DNA from: Bacteroidales bacterium
Lineage (GTDB): Bacteria; Bacteroidota; Bacteroidia; Bacteroidales; Bacteroidaceae
Assembly (NCBI GenBank): GCA_015060865.1
Contig: SUXS01000016.1
Coordinates: forward strand, 1 to 64,000
Reading direction: 5' to 3'
DNA: 64,000 nucleotides
This document shows, piece by piece, positions 9,076-17,965 of this stretch (position 1 is its first letter; each line of letters opens with the position of its first letter). The notes beneath the pieces are model-generated. The model worked only from the letters and a program-made list of their open reading frames with translations. It ran no database searches and had not been told where the DNA came from. Position numbers and translations under genes: made by a program.

Positions 9076-9918
9076 GTGAAACAGCTGATAGACAAACTAC
9101 AGACAGCACTCTCGGGCATCTATGAAGGACACGAACTAACGGCCATCATCCGCACCATCTGCTGCGACATGCTGGGCATAAGCAGCACTGCTTATTACCT
9201 CAAGGAAGAGGTGACACTGACTACCGAGCAGGGGACACTTCTACAGGGCATCATCGACCGTCTACGACAAGGCGAGCCACTGCAATACATAGAGGGGAAA
9301 GCCCCATTTTGCGGAATGGAGTTTGCAGTAAATTCATCTGTACTCATACCGCGTCCCGAGACGGCAGAACTGGCAGATTGGATTGTCTGCGAGCATGCCA
9401 CGCAACACCCACGCATACTGGACCTTGGCACCGGAAGCGGCTGCATCGCCATCGCACTGAGCAAACAGCTTCCGCAAGCCACGATAGAGGCTTGCGACAT
9501 ATCGGCAGAGGCATTGACCATAGCCAAAGAAAACGCCCGAATGAACGAGGCGCCCGTATCCTTCTTCACACACGACATGCTCGACCTCGGCACTCCCCTC
9601 CCCCATTCCTATGACATACTGGTGAGCAACCCTCCCTACATACGACAGAGCGAGGCAGCGGACATGAGTATCCAAGTCACCGAATGGGAGCCCCACACCG
9701 CCCTCTTCGTGCCCGACGACGATGCACTACGCTTCTACCGCGCCATTGCCGAGCTGGGGCAGACGGAGGCACTACGCCCCGGTGGACATATCTACGTGGA
9801 AATCAATCAGGCATTAGGCAAAGAGACTGTGGCCCTATTCGAAGCATACGGCTATCAGGATGTGGAGTTGCGGAAAGATATTTATGGGAATGAGAGGATG
9901 ATTGGAGTTAGGAGTTAA
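9076..9918 (+). CDS. prmC: Peptide chain release factor N5-glutamine methyltransferase
   Basis: PrmC (HemK) methylates the GGQ glutamine of release factors RF1 and RF2 using S-adenosylmethionine. The 280-residue product has an N-terminal helical substrate-binding domain (about 1-75), the SAM-binding motif LDLGTGSGCIAIAL at about 115-128 and the catalytic NPPY tetrad at Asn185 in LVSNPPYIRQSE. I chose GTG 9076, which has AAAAGG nine bases upstream; an upstream TTG (9040) lies inside the -7 box. A nine-codon reading frame (ATG 9050, TGA 9077-9079) overlaps the GTG and may influence translation. recX follows after 12 bases. Confidence 0.92.
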   Translation: MKQLIDKLQTALSGIYEGHELTAIIRTICCDMLGISSTAYYLKEEVTLTTEQGTLLQGIIDRLRQGEPLQYIEGKAPFCGMEFAVNSSVLIPRPETAELADWIVCEHATQHPRILDLGTGSGCIAIALSKQLPQATIEACDISAEALTIAKENARMNEAPVSFFTHDMLDLGTPLPHSYDILVSNPPYIRQSEAADMSIQVTEWEPHTALFVPDDDALRFYRAIAELGQTEALRPGGHIYVEINQALGKETVALFEAYGYQDVELRKDIYGNERMIGVRS

Positions 9919-9930
9919 GAGTTGTGAGTT

Positions 9931-10395
9931 ATGACTGCAGATGAGATACTATATAAATTGGCTGCGCGATGCTCGGTAAGCGAGCAATGCCTGAGCGACA
10001 TAGAGGCCAAGTTGAGCCGCTACGACCTCACCGAGGAGGAGCACACCCGTATCCTGCGCCACCTCGTAGAAGAGAAGTACGTAGATGACCGGCGCTATGC
10101 CGAGGCCTACGTGAAAGACAAATACCGATTCAACAAGTGGGGACGCATCAAGATTGCTCAAGGCCTGCGCCTGAAGGGCATTGACAATGAGACGATAAAG
10201 TCGGCCATGGAAACAATTGACGAAGAGGAGTATCTAAGCATTCTGCGCGACCTCATCAAGGCCAAGCGCAAAAACACGCGAGGGACAAGCGAGTATGAGA
10301 TAAACGGCAAACTCACCCGTTTTGCCACAGGGCGAGGCTTTGAATTTGCCGCAATACGGAGGTGCATTAACGTTGACGATGACTATTGGGATTAA
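9931..10395 (+). CDS. recX: RecX family regulatory protein
   Basis: A 154-residue, helix-rich, charged protein with the triple-helix repeats of RecX, the modulator that binds RecA filaments and limits recombinase activity. Visible are LAARCSVSEQCLSDIEAKL, then LVEEKYVDDRRYAEAYV with the family D-D-x-R-[FY]-A core, then KYRFNKWGRIKIAQGL. The length suits the family. It lies 12 bases after prmC and is probably translated from the same transcript. Confidence 0.88.
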   Translation: MTADEILYKLAARCSVSEQCLSDIEAKLSRYDLTEEEHTRILRHLVEEKYVDDRRYAEAYVKDKYRFNKWGRIKIAQGLRLKGIDNETIKSAMETIDEEEYLSILRDLIKAKRKNTRGTSEYEINGKLTRFATGRGFEFAAIRRCINVDDDYWD

Positions 10396-10430
10396 AAGAA
10401 TAATAATATGGCGAGTCAAACAAACAGGTT

Positions 10431-10513
10431 GTGTCATTTTGAGCACAGCGAAAAATCTCGCATTTTTTTGTGAAGTCCCTGCGCGAGATGTTTCACTTCG
10501 TTCAACATGACAC
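10431..10513. repeat. GTCATCCTGA-type palindromic intergenic repeat, copy 2
   Basis: An 83-bp element with inverted ends GTGTCATTTTGAGCACAGCG and (complement of) CGTTCAACATGACAC, plus inner ATCTCGC/GCGAGAT. It lies between recX and comF and is related to copies 1 and 3. Confidence 0.8.
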
Positions 10514-10529
10514 TCTTTGGTGACCCTTT

Positions 10530-11216
10530 ATGAAATGGATTGACGACCTCAAGGAACTACTTTTTCCACGCTACTGCAAGGTATGCCGACGCCGCCTTAC
10601 CCACAGCGAACAGCACCTCTGCGTGAGTTGCCTATTGGAACTGCCACGTACCCACTACGAGCGCACTCCCAACAATATGCTGATGCAACACTTCATGGAA
10701 TGGCCCGAAGTAGTGGCCGCCACAGCATACTTCTATTACGATAAGGAGGGACGATACAGCAACCTCATCCATCACCTGAAATACTACGACCACCCCGAAG
10801 TAGGCACTTACCTCGGGCGCTTGGCCGCCACTGAGCTACAAGCCAGCGGATTCTTCGAGGGCATCGACCTCATCGTCCCCGTCCCCCTATCGAAGAAGAA
10901 ACAACGCAAGCGTGGCTACAACCAATGCGACTATATTGCCCGAGGCATCGGCCAAGTCATCGGTATCGATGTACATACACAATGCATCGAACGTGCCGTA
11001 GACACCGATACACAAACGCACAAAAGCCGAATGGAGCGATGGAAGAATACCGAAGGTATCTTTCAAATAACCGATGCTACCGCCGTGAGTGGCAAGCACA
11101 TCCTTATCGTCGATGATGTAGCGACAACAGGCGCCACGCTACACGCTTGCATATCGGCCATACTCACCATTCCCAATGTACGCATCAGCGTATTCACCCT
11201 AGCTAAAGCTGTATAA
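10530..11216 (+). CDS. comF: ComF family phosphoribosyltransferase-like protein
   Basis: A 228-residue protein of the ComF/GntX family. An N-terminal zinc finger (CKVCRRRL, then CVSC, near residues 16-36) is followed by a type I PRTase domain with VPVPLSKKKQRKRGYNQC and the PRPP-binding loop LIVDDVATTGATL near 188-200. ComF proteins are needed for DNA uptake in naturally competent bacteria; the role in Bacteroidetes is less clear. It is downstream of prmC-recX, separated by a hairpin repeat. Its stop is one base away from the stop of the convergent DUF4105 gene. Confidence 0.88.
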   Translation: MKWIDDLKELLFPRYCKVCRRRLTHSEQHLCVSCLLELPRTHYERTPNNMLMQHFMEWPEVVAATAYFYYDKEGRYSNLIHHLKYYDHPEVGTYLGRLAATELQASGFFEGIDLIVPVPLSKKKQRKRGYNQCDYIARGIGQVIGIDVHTQCIERAVDTDTQTHKSRMERWKNTEGIFQITDATAVSGKHILIVDDVATTGATLHACISAILTIPNVRISVFTLAKAV

Positions 11217-11217
11217 T

Positions 11218-14010
11218 CTACATTCCATCAATAGGACGAGCTACGCAGGCATTGGGCACACTTATTTTCAACATATTAGCCATAGTAGGAGCTACCACAC
11301 TAACAGATACTGGCGACCGATCCACAGCCGGTTCCATCCCTAGCCCATAAAAAATAATTGGCACCGGAACATTAGAGCGACGAACATAGCAACGTTCATT
11401 CCATCGTTCATCAACCAAAGTATACCCAGGTGCTATCTCCAATACGATATCACCAGAACGGTTTGTGTGGTACGCCGCACGAGCAATAGGATCCGCACTC
11501 CCCGAAAGCAGTTCATGCGAGGGATATACCTGTTTCACCCCTTCTACCTGATTGAGAAACTCCGCACAACGTTCGAGCAACTCCGACATTTTTAATTGGC
11601 GCTGTTCTATAAGAGCATGATTTAAATATATTTCATTCATGTAACAGGCTTCAATATAGCTATCCTTCCCATAGAGCGCCCCCAAATACAGATTGAGTAA
11701 AGCCTGCAAGCGCGACATATTGATCTCACCCGTCGGGAGCGTGAAAAGTTTCTCGTTAGGGCGAGAAGCATCCGTATAGCCCGTAGAGGTTATAACAAAC
11801 AGGGCATTCTCAAGCCCCACTTTCTTATCCACCAAACTTATAAGCTCCGCAATATTACGGTCAAGTCGACAATAGATATCTTGAAGTTCGATTGAACGCT
11901 CCCACTCTGGCGCATGTTCATAATTTCCTGCATAATATCCCAAGCAAAGCATATCTGTCGTTTGATTACGCCCAAAGAGATGCCCTGAGAGCACGGTTTT
12001 AGCTAACGTGGTAATTTCGTCATTAACACATGCCGATGTTTTATAACGCAGTACAAACCGTTCATCACGAAATGTATGACGAAAAGATTTTGGTATACCA
12101 TCATAGAGAGAATACGTATATACTCCGGTCGGGAAATAGGGTTCCCACTTCAAGGTTTTAAAATCAAATTTCGAACCTTCACGCTTATTAAAAGAAGAGA
12201 CCCACCCAGGCAGTCCTCCATAATAAGAAGAACTGGCCCATAATGCCTGATCATCACTCAACCACAAAACCGCATTAGGAGCATGCCCTCCAGCCAGAAC
12301 CGCCACATCACGTTCTGCAGCAATTGAAACGACACATGCATGACCATTGGTAGCCATCTTCAGTTCATCAGCCAAGTTTGTCACCACCATACGAAATGGG
12401 GAAGAAGACAACTCCGTTCCTATCCCCTCATAGCGTTTATCATCCACACAACCAAGAACTTTCAGAGTCTTTCTTTCCAAAAACTTGTCACCAGTTATCC
12501 CGTGATAGTATGGGACCGTCCCCGTATAGACAGAAGCTGTAGCTGACGAACGATCAGGGTTGGCATAATCAAAATATCCGCCTGTAAACACGCGAGCCTC
12601 AGCCCATAATTTCTTAAAGCCGTCCTCACAATACAAATTGGAATACTTCTCCAAATAGTCCGCCCTTAGTTGGTCTACCACAATGCTCACCACCATTTTG
12701 GGAACGTTAGCCTCACCAGCAACTAGAGCTGAAGGGACTACCAAGAAAGGAATTAACAGGTATAGATTCTTCTTGATCACTCTTCTCTTGTGGTGTATGT
12801 CCTCCTTTTGCAGAAGATTCTTAACCAACTGATATAGCCAACCATTGTGCACAACACGTACCATCAACGTTACGACAAAAACATAGGCCGCCGGTTGGAT
12901 ATACTGACCAACAAACAACGATACAATCACAAAAGCCACCAATAAAGCAAGCATTATCCAATAATACGGATGCGATACGCGCTTTATTTGTTTGAATATA
13001 ACCATAGGAAGCAACAACAAAGGTAGCGGATTAAGATAAATCACATGGATATTACTACCTACGGTAGGATGTACAGAAAACAAAAACAGGAAAGCAACAA
13101 TACACCCCATCAATCCTTGCATTCCGAAAAGCAACACATCAAACCACCATTGACGACGCTCTACCCACAACTCAAACGCACAAACAACCAAAGTAAACAA
13201 CAGCAACAATACCATAAGCTGCATAGGAGCAAGAGGGAAGGTCATTCTTGAAGGCAATCCTGCAATCGGTTCAATGACATCCTCCGTCATCAGAAACGGA
13301 TATGTCTGTTCGCCTTCTTTTAATTTAGCTCCTGACACATACGCCTTTAGATATTCGGGTGCGAACATCTGCGCCATAGGGGATATAGGATAATCAGCCT
13401 CCATTCCCAAAAGATAGTCTATACCAAATTGCAACCATTCATATTCTTCAGTATATTGATGGATAATAGTTCTGTAGGTACCATGTAATAGTAACGTATC
13501 TACCATAAAGTCGGCAGACATAGCCTCAAATACTATGTCGCGCGCCTTAGTACTACAATTGTTATAAAGGAAATTATATCTGTATTCCCGATTCTCAGGC
13601 CGTAAATTATCCGCTACAAGTTGAGCCAATCTCAATTTCTCATCTTCACTAAGATTAAGTTCTTGCAATGTCACCGAAGAGCCTCGTTCACGGTATTCCC
13701 GCTCAAAAATTGCATAGTTGACGCAACCAACAACATAATCAGTCTCACCTTTAACAAAACGCCACAAGAAGTTGGGGGCCTCAAAACTAAACAACCCATA
13801 ATTAATCGCCAAATCCACCCCCTTGTCAGGTATCTCATATCGTAAAGCAGTATGCCCATACACCGCATACACCTCCGTTCCTGGAGAGCAAGTCACCAGA
13901 CTGACCTGTATAGAGTCGCATTTGTCGCGTATCAAAGTGGAATCTATCGCGGCCTCTATTCCTAGTACAGAGGAACAGACGAGCCATATCAAAAAAAGAA
14001 ATCTTTTCAT
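11218..14010 (-). CDS. Lnb/DUF4105 protein fused to a degenerate alkaline-phosphatase-fold domain
   Basis: One uninterrupted 930-codon frame. Residues 1-20 are a signal peptide. Residues about 25-270 are a DUF4105 (Lnb N-terminal periplasmic) domain with VYGHTALRY and FLYNNCSTKARD, the likely His and Cys of the active site. Several membrane segments follow (about 265-420). Then comes a second hydrophobic signal-like stretch (VIKKNLYLLIPFLVVP) and an alkaline-phosphatase-superfamily domain (about 430-930) beginning VVSIVVDQLRADYLEKY. In this second part the usual nucleophile motif T-x-P-G-H-A-S is replaced by DRSSATAS, and the usual S-T-D-H-G is STGYTD, so it is probably catalytically inactive. 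DUF4105 proteins act in lipoprotein maturation in some lineages. The start at 14010 is preferred because a -7 box lies at 14031-14039. Confidence 0.85.
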   Translation of the reverse strand: MKRFLFLIWLVCSSVLGIEAAIDSTLIRDKCDSIQVSLVTCSPGTEVYAVYGHTALRYEIPDKGVDLAINYGLFSFEAPNFLWRFVKGETDYVVGCVNYAIFEREYRERGSSVTLQELNLSEDEKLRLAQLVADNLRPENREYRYNFLYNNCSTKARDIVFEAMSADFMVDTLLLHGTYRTIIHQYTEEYEWLQFGIDYLLGMEADYPISPMAQMFAPEYLKAYVSGAKLKEGEQTYPFLMTEDVIEPIAGLPSRMTFPLAPMQLMVLLLLFTLVVCAFELWVERRQWWFDVLLFGMQGLMGCIVAFLFLFSVHPTVGSNIHVIYLNPLPLLLLPMVIFKQIKRVSHPYYWIMLALLVAFVIVSLFVGQYIQPAAYVFVVTLMVRVVHNGWLYQLVKNLLQKEDIHHKRRVIKKNLYLLIPFLVVPSALVAGEANVPKMVVSIVVDQLRADYLEKYSNLYCEDGFKKLWAEARVFTGGYFDYANPDRSSATASVYTGTVPYYHGITGDKFLERKTLKVLGCVDDKRYEGIGTELSSSPFRMVVTNLADELKMATNGHACVVSIAAERDVAVLAGGHAPNAVLWLSDDQALWASSSYYGGLPGWVSSFNKREGSKFDFKTLKWEPYFPTGVYTYSLYDGIPKSFRHTFRDERFVLRYKTSACVNDEITTLAKTVLSGHLFGRNQTTDMLCLGYYAGNYEHAPEWERSIELQDIYCRLDRNIAELISLVDKKVGLENALFVITSTGYTDASRPNEKLFTLPTGEINMSRLQALLNLYLGALYGKDSYIEACYMNEIYLNHALIEQRQLKMSELLERCAEFLNQVEGVKQVYPSHELLSGSADPIARAAYHTNRSGDIVLEIAPGYTLVDERWNERCYVRRSNVPVPIIFYGLGMEPAVDRSPVSVSVVAPTMANMLKISVPNACVARPIDGM

Positions 14011-14030
14011 ACTACTCAAGTTATCCAACT

Positions 14031-14039
14031 GCAAAGATA
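14031..14039 (-). promoter_or_regulatory. -7 box for the DUF4105 fusion gene
   Basis: TATCTTTGC on the minus strand, an exact match 21 bases before the ATG at 14010. It excludes the in-frame start at 14082. Confidence 0.75.
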
Positions 14040-14082
14040 ATGCAAAAATTGGCTTAACCGAAATTTTGTGCAAATTTACCAA

Positions 14083-14280
14083 CGAGCATCAAAAGAATGC
14101 GATACGCGCTATTTGCAGTTACCTATCACGTTAAGTAAGACCTTCCATACGCATATCCTGTAATTCCAATTAGCACAGGGCATATATGCGTCATACGCAG
14201 ACAGGCCAACTTGCCATAACAAACAGCATGCCTTAACAAACATCTTGATATCAGTCTAAAATCTATAAATGAGTGCCTTT
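14083..14280. other. Gene-free spacer before tRNA-Gln
   Basis: I see no coding frame or strong structure in these 198 bases apart from a short TATGCGTC/ATACGCA near-inverted repeat around 14185-14200. Together with the tRNA block it separates the DUF4105 gene from rsfS. Confidence 0.5.
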
Positions 14281-14326
14281 AACACAGAACAAGAGCAGCA
14301 TAATGATGCTGCTCTTGTTCTGTGTT
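14281..14326. terminator. 20-bp perfect hairpin abutting the tRNA-Gln 3' end
   Basis: Left arm 14281-14300 and right arm 14307-14326 are exact inverted copies (20 bp) around the six-base loop TAATGA. The right arm overlaps the last two bases of tRNA-Gln. On the minus strand it follows the tRNA and probably terminates it or marks its 3' processing end, although no T tract follows. Confidence 0.75.
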
Positions 14327-14395
14327 GGGCTACCCGGACTCGAACCAGGAAAGGCAGGACCAGAATCTGCAGTGTTACCATTACACCATAGCCCA
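14325..14395 (-). tRNA. tRNA-Gln (anticodon CUG)
   Basis: The minus strand folds as a complete cloverleaf: acceptor TGGGCTA/TAGCCCA, D stem GTGT/ACAC, anticodon stem GCAGA/CCTGC with loop TTCTGGT (anticodon CTG), T stem CCTGG/CCGGG with loop TTCGAGT, discriminator A, no encoded CCA. The innermost anticodon pair is an A-C mismatch. A -7 box lies just upstream at 14409-14417. Confidence 0.95.
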
Positions 14396-14408
14396 ATCGT
14401 TTTCGGGT

Positions 14409-14417
14409 GCAAAGATA
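14409..14417 (-). promoter_or_regulatory. -7 box for tRNA-Gln
   Basis: TATCTTTGC on the minus strand, 13 bases before the tRNA 5' end at 14395. Confidence 0.75.
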
Positions 14418-14541
14418 CTGCTTTTTTCTTTTGTCGCAAAGTTTTTCATCGTTTTTTACACCCACACTTCTTTTTTTTCTAAAAAAACATCAAAAAAACT
14501 TTTTTAAGCACACAAAAGAGGGCTATTTCAAGAAAACAGCC

Positions 14542-14550
14542 TATCTTTGT
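14542..14550 (+). promoter_or_regulatory. -7 box for the rsfS-ftsH-cdsA operon
   Basis: TATCTTTGT, an exact -7 match, 39 bases before the rsfS ATG at 14589. Confidence 0.75.
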
Positions 14551-14588
14551 ATGTTAATACTGTATTATATCTAATAGGTTACTTTTAC

Positions 14589-14948
14589 ATGATTGAGACC
14601 GAAGAATTGGTAAAACAAATTACCGAAGGTATCCAAGAGAAGAAAGGAAGAGATATCGTAGTGGCCAACCTTACTGCCACCGACAATTCTGTATGCAAAT
14701 ATTTTGTCATTTGTGAGGGTAATACCCCCACACAGGTTTCCGCCATAGCAGACTCCATTAGCGACTATGTACGCAACAACACTGGCATAAAGCCAATTGG
14801 TATAGAAGGATTGCGCAATGCACGATGGGTAGTCATGGACTATGGTGATGTGTTAGCACATATCTTTGTCCCTGAGGACCGCGCTTTCTACAACCTCGAG
14901 AATCTTTGGGCCGATGCCCACTTGACTGAAATACCTAACCTAGACTAA
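14589..14948 (+). CDS. rsfS: Ribosomal silencing factor RsfS
   Basis: A 119-residue RsfS/Iojap protein. It binds ribosomal protein uL14 and blocks subunit joining when nutrients are low. Family motifs are present: ITEGIQEKKGRDIVVANLT, then YFVICEGNTPTQVSAIADS, GIEGLRNARWVVMDYGDVLAHIF. The start at ATG 14589 matches the usual family N-terminus (MIETEELVKQI). The upstream TTG at 14547 lies in the -7 box and is rejected. ftsH starts 8 bases after the stop. Confidence 0.95.
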   Translation: MIETEELVKQITEGIQEKKGRDIVVANLTATDNSVCKYFVICEGNTPTQVSAIADSISDYVRNNTGIKPIGIEGLRNARWVVMDYGDVLAHIFVPEDRAFYNLENLWADAHLTEIPNLD

Positions 14949-14955
14949 AATTTTC

Positions 14956-17052
14956 ATGAGCAATCAACAGCAACGGCCCAATAAGCCCAAATTCAGTTTG
15001 TCCTGGATATATGTCATCATTTCAATGGCATTAATATTCTTGTATTTCAACAATTCTAATGAAGGAGGGATAGAACGCAATATCTCCTACTCCGAATTCA
15101 AAGAATATGTTGAGAAAGGGTATGCCGAAAAAGTCACGATTTACGACAACAACAAAGTCGAGCTCACCATATTGCCCGATTCCGTATCGTGCATTTTCGG
15201 TAAATCAATGGTAGCAGCAGAAGCACCTACGGTTTTATATGTTAAGGTCGGTTCCATTGAGACACTAGACAAATTCCTTGACGAACAAGAAAAAGAGGGC
15301 CATTTCATAGGCAAACGAAAGTACGAGGAGGACAAGGACCGTTTCCTCAGCAACCTCTTTTGGAATCTTTTCCCTTTCATTCTACTCATTGGTGTATGGA
15401 TTTTTATCATGCGACGCATGAGCGGAGGAGGTGCAGGAAGTGCAGGAGGTGTATTCAACGTTGGTAAGTCAAAAGCACAACTATTTGAAAAAGGAGGACC
15501 TAACCGAGTGACTTTCAAGGATGTAGCCGGTCAAGCCGAAGCCAAACAAGAAGTACAAGAAATAGTAGAATTTCTTAAGAAACCCGAGAAATACACTGAA
15601 TTAGGAGGCAAAATTCCCAAAGGAGCATTGCTTGTTGGACCTCCAGGAACCGGCAAGACACTCTTGGCCAAAGCCGTAGCTGGAGAAGCCGATGTCCCGT
15701 TTTTTTCTCTATCAGGCTCAGATTTTGTGGAAATGTTTGTCGGTGTAGGCGCATCACGCGTACGAGACCTCTTCCGTCAGGCCAAAGAAAAAGCTCCTTG
15801 CATTATCTTCATTGATGAAATTGACGCAGTGGGTCGCGCACGAGGAAAGAACCCGGCAATGGGCGGCAATGACGAACGAGAAAACACCTTAAATCAGCTA
15901 CTCACAGAGATGGATGGCTTTGGGACCAATAGCGGTGTTATCATCCTTGCTGCCACCAATCGTGTAGATATTCTTGACAAAGCGTTATTACGCGCTGGAC
16001 GTTTTGACAGACAAATACATGTTGACCTCCCCGACCTGAACGAACGAAAGGAGGTATTTGGTGTCCACTTGCGTCCATTAAAACTTGACAAGTCTGTCGA
16101 CATCGATTTGCTAGCTCGTCAGACACCAGGTTTTTCTGGAGCCGATATAGCCAACGTTTGTAATGAGGCTGCTCTTATAGCTGCCCGTCACAATAAAAAG
16201 ACAGTCAACAAGGAAGATTTCCTTGCAGCTGTAGATCGCATCATTGGTGGGTTGGAGAAAAAGACGAAAGTACTCACTTATGAGGAGAAACGTACTATAG
16301 CCTTACACGAAGCTGGTCATGCAACCTTATCTTGGCATCTACAATACGCAGACCCCTTGGTAAAGGTGACCATCGTTCCACGTGGCCGTGCCTTAGGTGC
16401 AGCATGGTATTTACCAGAAGAGCGTCAGATAACCACTAAAGAGCAAATGCTCGATGAGATGTGTGCAATCCTTGGTGGCCGCGCGGCCGAAGAGCTCTTC
16501 ACAGGACGCATATCAACGGGAGCGATGAACGATCTTGAGCGTGTAACCAAACAAGCCTATGGCATGATAGCTTATGCCGGGATGGGAGATAAGCTGCCCA
16601 ACTTATGCTACTACAATACCCAAGAGCAATTCCAAAAGCCCTATAGCGAAAAAACAGCAGAACTCATAGACAACGAAGTAAGACTCCTTATCTCAGAACA
16701 ATATGAACGGGCCAAACGCTTGTTACTCGAACATAGTAACGGACATCGTCAACTAGCTGAGCTACTCATGGAACGTGAAGTAATCTTCGCCGAAGATGCA
16801 GAGCGCATTTTCGGGAAACGTGGCTGGGCATCACGCAGCGAAGAGATTCTAGGTCCAAGCAATGCAGAAAGTTCAACTGCATCGAGTTTGAATGACACTA
16901 AAGAAAGCAAAACAGAACTGCAAGAAGTTACACAAGCTGAAGATACTGACAAACAAGACTCCTCCAAGCCACAACCACCTCGCAAGCATAAAGGAGATAA
17001 TTTATTTGAAGGATTTGACTTCGAACAAAGCGACAGAGAGAGCTCACAATAA
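14956..17052 (+). CDS. ftsH: ATP-dependent zinc metalloprotease FtsH
   Basis: A 698-residue membrane-anchored AAA+ protease that degrades unfolded and regulatory membrane proteins. Two transmembrane helices near 17-33 and 134-152 flank a periplasmic domain. A Gly-rich linker ([10 protein letters not shown]) follows. The AAA module has Walker A GPPGTGKT at 228-235, Walker B IIFIDEID and the second region of homology. The zinc site HEAGH is at 451-455. The C-terminal 60 residues are hydrophilic and low-complexity (Ser, Glu, Lys rich), as usual in Bacteroidetes. It is the second gene of rsfS-ftsH-cdsA. Confidence 0.98.
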   Translation: MSNQQQRPNKPKFSLSWIYVIISMALIFLYFNNSNEGGIERNISYSEFKEYVEKGYAEKVTIYDNNKVELTILPDSVSCIFGKSMVAAEAPTVLYVKVGSIETLDKFLDEQEKEGHFIGKRKYEEDKDRFLSNLFWNLFPFILLIGVWIFIMRRMSGGGAGSAGGVFNVGKSKAQLFEKGGPNRVTFKDVAGQAEAKQEVQEIVEFLKKPEKYTELGGKIPKGALLVGPPGTGKTLLAKAVAGEADVPFFSLSGSDFVEMFVGVGASRVRDLFRQAKEKAPCIIFIDEIDAVGRARGKNPAMGGNDERENTLNQLLTEMDGFGTNSGVIILAATNRVDILDKALLRAGRFDRQIHVDLPDLNERKEVFGVHLRPLKLDKSVDIDLLARQTPGFSGADIANVCNEAALIAARHNKKTVNKEDFLAAVDRIIGGLEKKTKVLTYEEKRTIALHEAGHATLSWHLQYADPLVKVTIVPRGRALGAAWYLPEERQITTKEQMLDEMCAILGGRAAEELFTGRISTGAMNDLERVTKQAYGMIAYAGMGDKLPNLCYYNTQEQFQKPYSEKTAELIDNEVRLLISEQYERAKRLLLEHSNGHRQLAELLMEREVIFAEDAERIFGKRGWASRSEEILGPSNAESSTASSLNDTKESKTELQEVTQAEDTDKQDSSKPQPPRKHKGDNLFEGFDFEQSDRESSQ

Positions 17053-17081
17053 GCAACCATATAAAAACACGACACCTATAT

Positions 17082-17936
17082 ATGAAGAACTTTATTATCC
17101 GCACATTTACAGGTATAGCAATTGTAGCTATACAAGTAATTGCCACGTGCTACGATCGTCTTACCTTAGCGGCACTATTCACTATACTTACCGCCCTTAC
17201 GGTCAATGAGTTCTTAACAATAATGTCAAGACGACAAGCCGTTAGCATTAGTCGTCCTATCGTTATTATTGCCAGCAGCTATCTATTCCTCACTTTTTGG
17301 TTCAACAGTCTCACTTATTGGGGATCACTCAGCCTTTTCCTCCCCTACATTGTATTTCTTCTATACATCTTCATTAAAGAGTTATACACAAAAGACTCAG
17401 ACCCAATATCCAACTTAGGAATAATCATGCTTAGCCAATTGTATATCGTTGTTCCATTATCATTAATCAATGTTATAGCATTCAATACACTCGATTTCTG
17501 TAACAAACAATACGATTTCTATGCCGTTCCCCTTGCCATATACATCTTCATTTGGGTAAACGACACCGGGGCTTACCTCAGCGGTTCAATCTTAGGCAAG
17601 CACAGATTATTCCCCCGTATTTCCCCAAAAAAATCTTGGGAAGGTTCTATCGGAGGAGCTTTGCTTACTATCATTAGCGCATGGGTGGTTTCTCGTTTTT
17701 TCACATTTCTCGATGTATGGCAGTGGATTGGGATGGCGCTCACCGTCGTAATTTTTGGCACATTCGGTGATCTCACAGAATCCATGTTCAAGCGTCGACT
17801 AAACATTAAAGATTCAGGTTCTCTACTCCCAGGTCATGGCGGCATGTTAGATAGGCTAGATAGCATGCTTTTCGCCATTCCAGCCGTACTAATATATCTT
17901 TATATTTTATCTACCATAACAACAATAACCCCATAA
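17082..17936 (+). CDS. cdsA: Phosphatidate cytidylyltransferase
   Basis: CdsA makes CDP-diacylglycerol from phosphatidic acid and CTP in the inner membrane, the branch point of phospholipid synthesis. The 284-residue product has about eight hydrophobic segments and the family signature near 185-280: WVNDTGAYLSGSILGKHRLFP, SPKKSWEGSIGG, then FGDLTESMFKRRLNIKDSG and LLPGHGGMLDRLDS. It lies 29 bases after ftsH, an arrangement common in this phylum. Confidence 0.96.
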   Translation: MKNFIIRTFTGIAIVAIQVIATCYDRLTLAALFTILTALTVNEFLTIMSRRQAVSISRPIVIIASSYLFLTFWFNSLTYWGSLSLFLPYIVFLLYIFIKELYTKDSDPISNLGIIMLSQLYIVVPLSLINVIAFNTLDFCNKQYDFYAVPLAIYIFIWVNDTGAYLSGSILGKHRLFPRISPKKSWEGSIGGALLTIISAWVVSRFFTFLDVWQWIGMALTVVIFGTFGDLTESMFKRRLNIKDSGSLLPGHGGMLDRLDSMLFAIPAVLIYLYILSTITTITP

Positions 17937-17965
17937 TCACTAAAGCTATATTTTACCTTTCACCT

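Noticed and set aside
14273-14507. Short plus-strand frames over the tRNA-Gln region
   Set aside because: They cover the tRNA and its promoter on the other strand, so coding is very unlikely.
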